A DNA stretch of 64,000 nucleotides from Epiperipatus broadwayi (Eukaryota; Onychophora; Udeonychophora; Euonychophora; Peripatidae): the NCBI GenBank assembly GCA_028023455.1, contig JAQFVV010000013.1, forward strand, positions 1,862,001 through 1,926,000, read 5' to 3'. Of the stretch, positions 35,080 through 45,914 are shown piece by piece. Within the stretch, counting starts at the first letter, position 1. Every line of letters starts with the position of its first letter. A program made the translations under genes and the position numbers. The notes beneath the pieces are model-generated. The model saw nothing but the letters and a program-made list of their open reading frames with translations, was not told the DNA's origin and did not search any database.

Positions 35080-36290
35080 ACCTAAAGACAGGCTCTTCTT
35101 TTTCTCCTTGCAAAAGAATGATGTGAATATCATTAATATTGTTGTAAGTTAATTTTCCCATGTTTGCCTTTTCAAATTTCTCAAATGATCACTATTATTA
35201 AAAAATACATTTCAAAACATCAATTATACACACTCATATGAACATATTGGTGCACATAAAATATAGTTTGTTATATATATTTATTAATGTACTTATCAAA
35301 ATATATATATGTAAATATTGTCATTTTGTTAAATGAAATGTAGGTATCACTTTTCTTTTTGAAAATTAAACATTTTTTATTTTTTAAGAAGTTGATATTG
35401 GATGACTTTAAAGATAAATGAAATAAATTGTAAATTCTACATATTCTCAAACGTTGATGGTAAATCTTTTAAATATATATAATATCAACTCTGAATCTAT
35501 TCACAGATAATGTTTACATATAATGAGATCAGATAGACTTTCATTTACAATTTCAATGGCTAATAATCCTAATATAAAATAATGAGTTAATATTTAGTAT
35601 ATATAAAAATCTTTATAATCATATATATGAGACTATGTTTGATTGGGACATGCCAGGTGGCAGCACAATATAGTAATATGCATATTTACATTCATAATCA
35701 ATTATCTTTCTTGTAATCATAATTTTCAAGGAATCAGATGACAGTTGGACAGAAATATATATCTAATAGACCTTTTTATTTTTAATATATATTTTATTAA
35801 TAATCCCAATCTCTCTTTTATGGTAAAAATAAATGTACACATTCAAACATGTAAACATACATGCACACAAAGAATTCAAATGTGACGGGGCCTGAAAAAC
35901 CAATAAACTCTTCAATAATAATCTGTTTGTTTGAGTTGCGACTTAAAAATGTAGAACCTAATACTGGATCCATATTAAAGGTTTGGCAAAATTTGGTTGA
36001 AAAATGACTGTGAACATTTGTATTTAGTAAATATTTTATATAAAACAAACAAAAATGCAAATAAAAAAAACAACCTTCAACATCTTTACAATGATTTGAA
36101 ATAGAATTATTAAACTATATAAACTGATGTAATACAGAGATTATCATGTTCATTAGAAACAATGCATTAAATGTCTGATTCAGAAAAACTTATGTTATAT
36201 CTAAACTTTTAACCCAATCAATTTGAAATCTTTATTGTATAATAATTGGAGATGAAAACTTGTTTTATTGTTATTGTACAATATATATAT
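35080..36290. other. AT-rich DNA without a recognised gene
   Basis: Frames at 34949-35161 and 35818-36060 (minus) have no recognisable motif. Confidence 0.45.
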
Positions 36291-36291
36291 A

Positions 36292-37135
36292 CACCTGGGA
36301 CTCATTTTATGTGGATTATTTTATAGCAATTTTGAAGTTATGTGATTCATGTTTCTTCTTAATATCCTTCATATTTCACTATATTTATTAGATATCAAGA
36401 AATTTTAATTACTAATAACTTATTTTGACTTGAAATACTTTTTTTTTCTTTCAAAAATATAACGTTATATTAGCAGCTTACGTTAATATGGCCATAAGCT
36501 GTATTTAGAAACTTAGCTTCTATATAAATAACCTACTTATACTAATGAGTAAATAATAATAATAGATTTATACATATGTATAAAAATATCGCAATAAATA
36601 TTCAAAAATTTTAAACTTTTAAAGTATATCTTGTTAGATATTAACAGAAATAAATATTTTTTTAGATTTTTAAAATAAATAATAACGAAGATTTTATTGA
36701 TTTTATAAAGTGAAAATAATCTTTCAAATGATAATGTCTAATCTTTTTGTTTTGATTGCCATCTCATTTTTTTAATATAGAAACAACACAAGACTGGAAG
36801 TGGTACTAGTTGTACAATTGTAAAATAATGGATTAAAATATGTATGAAAAAATGTAAAATTAAATACTGTAGTTAATAAAAAAAGTAAAAAAAGTTTGTC
36901 TTATATTAATTTTTTTCATATATTTGAAATTTTTTATTAGTCATACTTTATTTCTTTATTTGTTTAATGTGAATTTTAAAGTAATTTTTCTTTGTTGTTT
37001 TGCTTTTATGCCAATTTCAGAAAATTATGGGCACCTATCCCCATTTTTCAAGGTAAGTTACGTTTATTTTTGTGCGATTTCTTTTGTGCGCATTTTCTGA
37101 GGAACCTATCTACCGCATAAAATGAGACCCAGGTG
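36292..37135. mobile_element. TA-flanked terminal-inverted-repeat DNA transposon, copy 2
   Basis: Starts CACCTGGGACTCATTTTATG and ends CATAAAATGAGACCCAGGTG, with TA on both sides (36290-36291 and 37136-37137). It shares most of its interior with 8326-9541 but lacks about 350 bases. A non-autonomous Tc1/mariner-pogo-type element; no transposase visible. Confidence 0.8.
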
Positions 37136-37806
37136 TACTCCAAACTTGATCAAGTGGACCACTAAAGCTCATGACATGAATAGTTTAGTCTTAAAGCTTA
37201 CAAAAATTATTTTAAAATTAATCAATATATAACCTTATTTGATTTTATTCCAAAACAAACAACAATAGATTAGTTAAAACAGGCTTTATAGAAAGTTGCA
37301 ATTTCTAATCCCTCTCCCAACTTACACATATTCCTACTATTAAACTTTATAAATATATTGTAACGAGCACAGACGTTCATTACATTGTTGTTTTTTTTTA
37401 TTTATTAAACATGAAAGTAAATTAAAAAGTTCGCATTTAAAAATTTTCTTTAAGAATTAAAAATTGAAATTAAATATCATCTTAAACTCGTATATATTAA
37501 ATCGCACAGATAATGAAAAATTATTAAAATAAAACTTTATTAAAGAAAAAGTATTTTAAAACTAAATTTTAAAAAGATTTGGAGATAAAATTATATCTTT
37601 AAATTTATCTTTAAATATATCTTTGATTTGGAAAACAGGTTAATTAATCGAAAATGGAAATGATAAATTTAATTAGTCAAATGTAAACCAGCCTTGGGCA
37701 TTTAAATGTAAAAACATCGGTCAGTTAGGAAAACAATAGAAACTTTTAGCAAATGAAATAAATCCATTGGGAAATCGGACCTCAATGAAAAGGATCATCA
37801 CATCGA

Positions 37807-37814
37807 TGACGTAA
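37807..37814 (+). promoter_or_regulatory. CRE-like TGACGTAA upstream of the LTR TATA box
   Basis: TGACGTAA lies about 30 bases upstream of the TATA box. The right LTR has TGACATAA at the matching place, consistent with loss of the CpG. Confidence 0.35.
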
Positions 37815-37838
37815 TGTTAAGTCAATCTTTCAAAGTAA

Positions 37839-37847
37839 TATAAAAGG
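37839..37847 (+). promoter_or_regulatory. TATA box of left LTR
   Basis: TATAAAAGG, a consensus-like pol II TATA box in the expected LTR strand. Transcription would start near 37870 and run toward the palindrome centre. The right LTR keeps the same box at 41337-41345 on the minus strand. Confidence 0.6.
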
Positions 37848-39574
37848 ACAAGTTTGGAAATTATGAGTTAGTGATAGATTATTCATGATGTGAGAGATAT
37901 GTGTTAGTGTGGAAGTGAAGGAGAAGGGATTGAAAAAGACACACGATTCAATCCCTTCAGTTTTGCTAGGAAAGAAAGAGAAATAAACTATCGTTTTTCT
38001 ACATTGAGGACCAGTTAAAGCAAAAAACTCCGGATGGATAAATAAATCGGCCAACAGAATACCAATCTTAACGGTGTGGGAATTCACATTCATGGCAAGC
38101 AACGGATACAGATGAACTGTTTTAAACTGTAAGAACTTTATAAATAATGAACATTAAATTAAAACTTTCCATATTTAAATGACTGCAATATTATCCTATC
38201 TGACCAACTTAATTTATTAATAATGTTATTTGATGTATTTTCTTTTTTTTATATATATATTTAAAATCATTTCCATTTATATTATTTATTTTTTGCTCTT
38301 TAAGTTTTATCATGATTTTTGTTTTTCGTTAAATTAATTATATAAAAGTTAAACTTAAGTCGGGCGTGAATGGCTATATAGATTTGTAAAGTTATATTAA
38401 GGGAGGGAAATCTTAGGTTATTTGTTTCGTTGTTAAATTGGGTCAATGGATTGGATATATTGATGTAGTTAGTAGATGTAGTCGGAGATTCGCTACTGGC
38501 AGAATCGTTTATATATACGCCACACTCACCCGTTTGCCTATGGAAGGAATTATAAGATGGAGAACGCAGTTCCTTTCTATGGAGTTTTTTTTTATTGTTC
38601 TTCTCGTTAGATAGATGTAATATTCCTATCTGATGAGAGTCAATGTCTTTTCTTAATCTTTTTGGTGCTGCCGTATTCCGAATTACATTGAATACATCGA
38701 TGTATTAGATGAATTGATGCCAGTTTGACTGTGAATTTTAGCCTAAGGTTAAATAGGGATATAATATTCTATTTTCAAATGCAAATCTATGTAGTCTATT
38801 CATACTCGACCCTAAATAAATATGCATTAAATTTAAGTTGTTTATAGACGCTTGCATGGATTGGTTATGGGTTAAGTATGTTTTGGGTTTTCATATTTGA
38901 TCAAAATATATAGACATTCGATAAATAATTATACCTTATGGTGAGTATCTAAAATGTATTTATTCGGATGTTTTTTAAGTCATTGGTGACAATGCAAGTA
39001 TCTTATGGTGAATACTATTGGGTTACTTATAAATTTCCCTCTGCAATTGTTAGTATAAATGATTTTATATTTTGATCATTTATGTTTACTTTGAAATGTT
39101 TTTAACCATGTAATCTATGTAACCGATCTATAGCAACATATTAAAACAAGCTTTTATAATCCCATCTGTGCGAACTTAATTAAAATGTAAACTTATAATA
39201 TAATAGAAATTAAAATGTAAATTAAAATCTAAGGTAAAGTTAAAAATAATGTTAAATGTTAAAATGTAAAACTAATACTAAAATAATTTTAAATCTTATA
39301 TATATATGTGCATAAATAAATGTTTGTATGTTAATTACTGGCAATGGCTTATTTTATTTAATATTGAAATATAATTAGATAAGATATTATATTATTTAAT
39401 CTCTGCTATTCCACTGAGCTAGTGACATGGGCTAACGACCGGATGCAAAATAAAATAAAAAAATTTTTTTTTGACTTACGTATCTGCCAACTTTATAAAT
39501 TTTTCTAGGTTCAAATGCCTAGATGGCGCCTTGTAGTGCAGTTAACGTAAGTCTACCTTCTCCGGATCATTACA

Positions 39575-39598
39575 ACTGGCGCCCAATGTGGGGCCAGT
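39575..39598 (+). other. Primer binding site and centre of palindrome
   Basis: The 18 bases 39577-39594 match a tRNA-Lys(1,2) primer binding site with one mismatch (AATG for AACG). The next four bases, CAGT, complement the ACTG at 39575-39578. Bases ACTGGC and GCCAGT form the last six pairs before the loop. The 3' end of the primer-binding-site copy (GGGGC) can pair back on the GGC-GCC just before it. Confidence 0.85.
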
Positions 39599-41823
39599 TG
39601 TAACGATCCGGAGAAGGTAGACTTACGTTAACTGCACTACAAGGCGCCATCTAGGCATTTGAACCTAGAAAAATTTATAAAGTTGGCAGATACGTAAGTC
39701 AAAAAAAATTTTTTTTTTTATTTTGCATCCGGTCATTAGCCCATGTCACTAGCTCAGTGGAATAGCAGAGATTAAATAATATAATATCTTATCTAATTAT
39801 ATTTCAATATTAAAAAAATAAATAAAATAAGCCACTGCCAGTAATTAACATACAAACATTTATTTATGCACATATATATATATAAGATTTAAAATTATTT
39901 TAGTATTAGTTTTACATTTTAACATTTAACATTATTTTTAACTTTACCTTAGATTTTAATTTACATTTTAATTTCTATTATATTATAAGTTTACATTTTA
40001 ATTAAGTTCGCACAGATGGGATTATAAAAGCTTGTTTTAATATGTTGCTATAGATCGGTTACATAGATTACACGGTTAAAAACATTTCAAAGTAAACATA
40101 AACAATCAAAATATAAAATCATTCATACTAACAATTGCAGAGGGAAATTTATAAGTAACCCAATAGTATTCACCATAAGATACTTGCATTGTCACCAATG
40201 ACTGAAAAGACATCCGAATAAATACATTTTAGATACTCACCGTAAGGTATCATTATTTATCGAATGTCTATATATTTTGATCAAATATGAAAACCCAAAA
40301 CATACTTAACCCATAACCAATCCATGCAAGCGTCTATAAACAACTTAAATTTAATGCATTTTTATTTAGGGTCGAGTATGAATAGACTACGTAGATTTGC
40401 ATTTGAAAATAGAATATTATATCCCTATTTAACCTTAGGCTAAAATTCGCAGTCAAACTGGCATCAATTCATCTGATACATCGATGTATTCAATGTAATT
40501 TGGAATACGGCAGCACCAAAAAAGATTAAGAAAAGACATTGAACTCTCATCAGATAGAAATATTACATCTATCTAACGAGAAGAACAATAAAAAAAAACT
40601 CCATAGAAAGGAACTGCGTTCTCCGTCTTATAATTCCTTCCATAGGCAAACGGGTGAGTGCGGTGTATATATAAACGATTCTGCCAGTAGCGAATCTCCG
40701 ACTACATCTACTAACTACATCAATATATCCAATCCATTGACCCAATTTAACAATGAAACAAATAGCCTAAGATTACCCTCCCTTAATATAACTTTACAAA
40801 TCTATACAGCCATTCACGCCTGACTTAAGTTTAACATTTATATAATTAATTTAATGAAAACCAAAAATCATGATAAAACTTAAAGAACAAAAAATAAATA
40901 ATATAAATGGAAATGATTTTAAATATATATATAAAAAAAGGAAATACATCAAATAACATTATTAATAAATTAAGTTGGTCAGATAGGATAATATTGCAAT
41001 CATTTAAATATGGAAAGTTTTAATTTAATGTTCATTATTTATAAAGTTCTTACAGTTTAAAACAGTTCATCTGTATCCGTTGCTTGCCATGAATGTGAAT
41101 TCCCACGCCATCCTAAGATTGGTATTCTGTTGGCCGATTTATTTATCCATCCAGAGGTTTTTGCTTTAACTGGTCCTCAATGTAGAAAAACGATAGTTCA
41201 TTTCTCTTTCTTTCCTAGCAAAACTGAAGGGATTGAATCGTGCATTTTTTTCAATCCCTTCTCCTTCACTTCTGCACTAACACATATCTCTCACATCGTA
41301 AATAATCTATCACTAACTCATAATTTCCAAACTTGTCCTTTTATATTATTTTGAAAGATTGACTTAACATTATGTCATCGATGTGATGATCCTTTTCGTT
41401 GAGGTCCGATTTCCCAATGAATTTATTTCATTTGCTAAAAGTTTCTATTGTTTTCCTATCTGACCGATGTTTTTACATTTAAATGCCCAAGGCTGGTTTA
41501 CATTTGACTAATTAAATTTATCATTTCCATTTCTGATTAATTAACCTGTTTTCCAAATCAAAGATATATTTAAAGATAAATTTAAAGATATAATTTTATC
41601 TCCAAATCTTTTTAAAATTTAGTTTTAAAATACTTTTTCTTTAATAAAGTTTTATTTTAATAATTTTTCATTATCTGTGCGATTTAATATATACGAGTTT
41701 AAGATGATATTTAATTTCAATTTTTAATTCTTAAAGAAAATTTTTAAATGCGAACTTTTTAATTTACTTTCATGTTTAATAAATAAAAAAAACCCAATGT
41801 AACGAACGTCTGTGCTCGTTACA
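39599..41823 (-). repeat. Right LTR of the palindrome
   Basis: Reverse complement of the left LTR, 9 bases longer through small indels. Frames at 40539-40823 and 41130-41354 on the plus strand are antisense to the LTR; the second is the counterpart of 37830-38102. I regard them as chance. Confidence 0.85.
41337..41345 (-). promoter_or_regulatory. TATA box of right LTR
   Basis: TATAAAAGG on the minus strand, mirroring 37839-37847. Confidence 0.55.
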
Positions 41824-41827
41824 ATAT

Positions 41828-43270
41828 CTTGGAAATCGCTTTTACATTGATACTAGTATCCACTTTCTAAACGGTTTTAAAATAGCAACTATTTAAAGAA
41901 TGTTCACTGAATAAAGTTCTACCAAATAATTTGATTTCTATAAAAATAGGTAGAAGTACAATACAATATTAAAAATAGTCATATTTAAATGATGAATCTG
42001 AAACCCCCCCCCTCCATTATATTTATTAAACTATAATTCAAGATTTTTATAAAATTGCAACAGTAAAAAAAAAATCTTAAAATAAAAAAGTGAATTTTGT
42101 AATAATTTTTTTTTAAGACTAAATTAAATGCCCTACATAATTTTGCATAATATTTGAATAAATAATTAAAGATTTTTGTGCTAATTATCAGAGTGAGATT
42201 CCCTAAAGAAATCACATGGTAGCAGTTCATTATGGAACTGTAGTAAAGTCTGACCACAACTTATGTTGTATTACCATGTGTTATTTTACCTATATCCTTT
42301 CCAAAAAAAATTAAATTGTTAAGTAAAATAAAATTTTAATTTTCTTGAAGGTATGATCTATGCAGTGGAAATATAATAATGCAACATAATGTCATTTGGA
42401 TATTGTATTTTTTGCATTTTATTTATCATTAGTTTTTATCAATTTATGTGTGCATATGTATATTTTAAAATTATAAAAATTATAGATAGTTGTTCCAATC
42501 ATGTCATGCGGCTGCTTGATGTTGCTTGCAAAAATAATGAAATGTAACATTACTGAGCCGATAATTTTTTGGTTTCTGCTCTCCATCAATTTTTCAAAGT
42601 ATTTTTAAAAAATTTCCGATGGTATTTACATTTTAAAAATATATAAAACAAAGAGTTTGAAAATGTGTATTATTTTCTGAATGCAAATTAGAATAAATAC
42701 ATGCACTAGTCTGAGCGAACAAATCTGGCAGCGTATAGTGCTGCAATGTAGGGGGGGTCTCCAATGGTTTAGTTGATCTGAAGGAGTGGCCAATACATGC
42801 TCTAGTCTGAGTGAATCGATATTATCATTTCAAAAACAATGGACAATGGCAGCCATTGTATTATTCTCATAGCTGTTCTCCCGCAAACATGCCTTTTTGC
42901 ATGACTTATGTGAAATGTTTCAAAGACTTGCCCTTTTGCAATTATTTTCACCTTCAAAGATGTGCAGAGAAAGGGGGTGATGGACTTACAATTATTAATA
43001 TGTAATAGTACATCAGGTAAGGTATTCAAATGCACATAACAACACTTATGGCCTGTCCAATTCCATAACCCTTACATCCTACAGTAACAATCTATGAAGT
43101 GTGTGCTATTTCCATAGTGATGTGAAGCACAGTGTGCAATGGCATCTATGCCTGCTAATGGCTAATATGAACAGAACTGTTCTAGAGGCTGTAAGTTGGG
43201 CCATGTAAATGACATATTTCTGTGCCTTTGCAAGCAACAGTGCCATCAAGTGGATGCATTTCACTAAGTA
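41828..43270. other. AT-rich DNA; GC-richer part at 42690-43260 of unknown nature
   Basis: 42690-43260 is less AT-rich than its surroundings and has a short imperfect direct repeat (CATGCACTAGTCTGAGCGAA at 42701 and CATGCTCTAGTCTGAGTGAA near 42796). Frames overlap on opposite strands (42802-43035 and 42811-43005), so neither is trusted. Possibly an old repeat or a conserved noncoding segment. Confidence 0.4.
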
Positions 43271-43277
43271 TACAACT

Positions 43278-43715
43278 ACCAAATTATATAATTAAAGTAT
43301 ATAAGTTCAATATTTTTTTATCTAATTATATAATATTTAGGTTATTCTCTTTTTCCTTATCTAATTTGTGATTAGTTTGCTTAAATGTTTCAAAAGTTAG
43401 CTAAGTAGAGGTTTATTTCATAAGCTAATTTTGTTAATTGTAACTGAGCATGCTTTTGGCTGTAAAGTTTATTCCATATGTTAATTTTGTTAAATGTAGC
43501 AAGTGTGCTTTTGGATGATCCGGCTGAAAGCATGCTCAGCTATATTTAGCAAAATTAACAATATGGAATAAACTTTATAGCTGAAAGAACATTGAGTTAC
43601 ACTTAACAAAACTAAATTTTGAAATAAATGTTTACTTAATGTTTGAAACATTTAAGCAAATTAATTACTAATTATATAATTTAAGTATATAAATGCAATA
43701 TATATTTTTTAATCT
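43278..43715. repeat. Foldback element flanked by 45-base direct repeats
   Basis: An inverted repeat runs from TTTGCTTAAATGTTTC (43378) to GAAACATTTAAGCAAA (about 43662), with inner arms sharing TTAATTTTGTTAA-type and GAGCATGCTTT sequence. Outside it, ATTATATAATTAAAGTATAT (43283) recurs near 43671 in the same orientation with the following AGTTCAATAT/AATGCAATAT. No frame inside. Confidence 0.6.
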
Positions 43716-44750
43716 AAATTACAGTATTAAAAGCCTTATTGACATTTTATTTAAAATTTTTTTTTATTTAATTAATTTAATATCTTAATAGAAGTTTTAA
43801 TTAAAATATTTATAGCATTCACATCCTTCAAATTTAAAAACCTTTATTTTTGTTAGTCTGTCATAATCATCTCAGTCTACTTTTTTTAAAAACAAGCTGT
43901 TTGATTTTTCTAGATTCTGTGTTAAAAACCAAAATAAAATTGCATTTAATAATTAAAAGCATTAAAAGCAATTTCAAAAAAATTATTTACAGTACTACAT
44001 GTTATATATATAAGTAGGTGATCATTAAGAACCAATCAACACTTAGACAATACCAATCTCAATAACAAACAACAATTTCAAACTGTTGTCAAGGCAACCT
44101 CCTTTTAACAATAAAGATGGAATCCCACCTTGCATTTTGGTGTAGGTGTATACATTGTTTTTCTATTTTTATTTATTAAGAAAGTGTATGTCGGATTAAT
44201 TTAAAAATTAAAATATATTATAAGTAGTAAATATTAAGATCTGTACTATATATGTTTGTGTATGTATTTTTATTCATAAACATCTATTATAAACAAAGCC
44301 TTATAAACAAGCTATGAGCTATTGTTTGTTTATTTATGGTATCTATTAAGTGGTCTTAGAACAAAATATAACTGATATGGGGGTTTCATTGTTTTTAGTT
44401 TGTTACTTAAAGGCTCAAAAATTAATTATTGAACTTTTATTTTTTAAATAGATTTTATTATATAGCCATTTAATCTGTTTTAAAAATTTTCAATACAAAA
44501 AATTTTCTTTGGCAATTACAGTATCCTTAAGTACACTTCTTAAAATTATATATTTACATTATTGACAACGAAGATTCCATGTCTCTCTCATATATATGAT
44601 TTGAATATGTTTAAAATTCAGTAAACTTATAATACATTTTCTAATTGATTAAATATTTTCTGGTGACTTATAATATTAATTAATCTTTTTGTTATTTTAT
44701 TTTTTTAACATAAATCTATTGTTGGTAATTTGTATTGATTTTGAAGGTAA
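43716..44750. other. AT-rich DNA without a recognised gene
   Basis: Nothing recognised. Confidence 0.5.
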
Positions 44751-44883
44751 AAATTACATAGTAGTCTTGCATTGGTGGTTGAGAGGTCAGCGCGACTGCC
44801 TTGCACTTGCAGACAGTTGTCCGGGTTGCGGGTTCGCATCCCGGCCGATGCTATGACACTTAAAAAAAAATTACATAGTAGTC
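44751..44883 (+). repeat. tRNA-Gly-derived SINE D6
   Basis: The body at 44767-44868 has TTGGTGGTTGAGAGGTCAG (A box), B box GCGGGTTCGCATCCC, then CCGATGCTATGACACTT and an A-run. AAATTACATAGTAGTC at 44751-44766 recurs at 44868-44883. Confidence 0.9.
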
Positions 44884-44998
44884 AAGCGTTGGTGGCCGAG
44901 TGGTCAGCACAGTTGCCTTACAAGAAGTTGTCCCGGGTTAGCGGGTTCGCTTCCCGGCCGATGCTATGACTCATGGAAAAAAAAAGATTATATAGTAA
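44884..44998 (+). repeat. tRNA-Gly-derived SINE D7, in tandem with D6
   Basis: GCGTTGGTGGCCGAGTGGTC (A box), TTGCCTTACAAGAAGTTG, B box GCGGGTTCGCTTCCC, then CCGATGCTATGACTCATG and an A-run, followed by a diverged third copy of the target repeat (ATTATATAGTAAG). Two SINEs share one duplicated target, so one inserted at the edge of the other. Confidence 0.9.
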
Positions 44999-44999
44999 G

Positions 45000-45430
45000 A
45001 ATTGTTTTTTCTTGTTTTATTGAACTGAACTTCTTTTTCTCCCCAAGTTTTTGACATATTTAATTTCTAACAAAAAGAAATTTTCCTTATATTTGTCAAG
45101 AAATTTATTGATTGTATTATATATAATTAATTTCAATTTGATTTTGCTGCTAGTAAACATTTGATTAATGAAACGTCATTGTTTTAATTTGCATGATTAA
45201 TATTCTTTTATATTTATTTACATATAACATTATTATTACATATTTATTTAAATAAAAAAGACAATAAATATATAAATAGTAAAAATCAATGTTTTATTAT
45301 TTTAATATTACATTACATATCAAATAATAAAAAAAAATGAAAAAAAAAAAATTTCCGAAATTTACTTATATTTATTTAGCTTTAAATTTTATGATAGTGA
45401 ATAAAAACTATGATATTTGTAATAATAATC
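45000..45430. other. AT-rich DNA without a recognised gene
   Basis: Nothing recognised. Confidence 0.5.
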
Positions 45431-45436
45431 AATAAA

Positions 45437-45600
45437 GCAAGTCATATATAGCATGACATTACTTTTATAAACTTGTATTTACAAATATGTAATATAGAGA
45501 GTGCACCAATAGCTCAAACAAGTTCTTAATTGATAAGTGTGGTAAGAAAAAGTATTTAAAATCTCTATCTGGAATATTCTTATCCCCAGACCAATAAGTT
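45437..45600 (-). repeat. Hammerhead foldback family B, truncated copy B4
   Basis: CATATATAGCATGACATTAC through AAAATCTCTATCTGG to TTATCCCCAGACCA matches the outer arm of family B, and breaks off inside the ribozyme stem III. No catalytic core remains. Confidence 0.6.
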
Positions 45601-45779
45601 TTATTAGTACATACCAAAACCTAATTTCTGATGTTGCTTATTTATTTACTTTAAAATGATTTTAAAAAAATAATGCATGAAAAATTGAAATGGTTATCTG
45701 AACTTTTTTTTGGTGATAAAATTATTAGCAATTAAAACATTGCAATTGTTTTGTGTGAAGTAGGTTTATTCATAGACAG

Positions 45780-45912
45780 ACATTTCTTAGTTTTTTTTCC
45801 TCATGTGTCATAGCATCAGCCGGGAAGCAAACCTGCTAATCCGGGACAACTGCTTGTAAAGCAGCTGTCACTGACCTCTCAACTACCAATGCTTGACAAA
45901 CATTTCTTAGTT
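45780..45912 (-). repeat. tRNA-Gly-derived SINE D8 with 13-bp target duplications
   Basis: Minus strand: TTGGTAGTTGAGAGGTCAGT, GACAGCTGCTTTACAAGCAG, CGGATTAGCAGGTTTGCTTC (B box), then GATGCTATGACACATGAGG and an A-run. ACATTTCTTAGTT flanks it at 45780-45792 and 45900-45912. Confidence 0.9.
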
Positions 45913-45914
45913 GT

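Larger units (their letters stand above)
37359..39574 (+). repeat. Left LTR of the palindrome
   Basis: Begins TGTAACGAGC and ends ATCATTACA, the TG...CA boundaries of LTRs, directly followed by the primer binding site on the plus strand. It has a TATA box at 37839. By inference U3 is about 500 bases and R plus U5 about 1.7 kb, unusually long. A 90-codon frame on the minus strand (37830-38102) has no recognised motif and lies antisense to the LTR. Confidence 0.85.
37355..41827. mobile_element. Giant palindrome of two inverted LTRs around one primer binding site
   Basis: Two copies of a 2.2-kb LTR face each other: 37359-39574 (plus) and 39599-41823 (minus), separated by 24 bases. The outer ends are TGTAACGAGC and GCTCGTTACA, flanked by the same ATAT (37355-37358, 41824-41827), as expected for integrase-made 4-bp duplications. 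The inner ends are TTACA and TGTAA. The centre contains TGGCGCCCAATGTGGGGC, one mismatch from the tRNA-Lys(1,2) primer binding site used by many Ty3/Gypsy and spuma-type elements. No gag or pol is present. The arms are nearly identical by eye apart from scattered substitutions and small indels. It appears to have integrated as one palindromic molecule. Confidence 0.9.

Noticed and set aside
37830-41354. Protein-coding frames in the LTR arms (37830-38102, 40539-40823, 41130-41354)
   Set aside because: They lie antisense to the LTR, show no known motif, and the first and third are only mirror copies of one stretch.
37355-41827. Ordinary foldback (FB-type) DNA transposon
   Set aside because: The LTR-type TG...CA ends, the tRNA-Lys primer binding site at the centre and the 4-bp flanks fit a retroelement better than a foldback DNA transposon.
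42802-43035. Two overlapping frames on opposite strands
   Set aside because: Mutually exclusive and without motifs. At most one could be real and nothing favours either.
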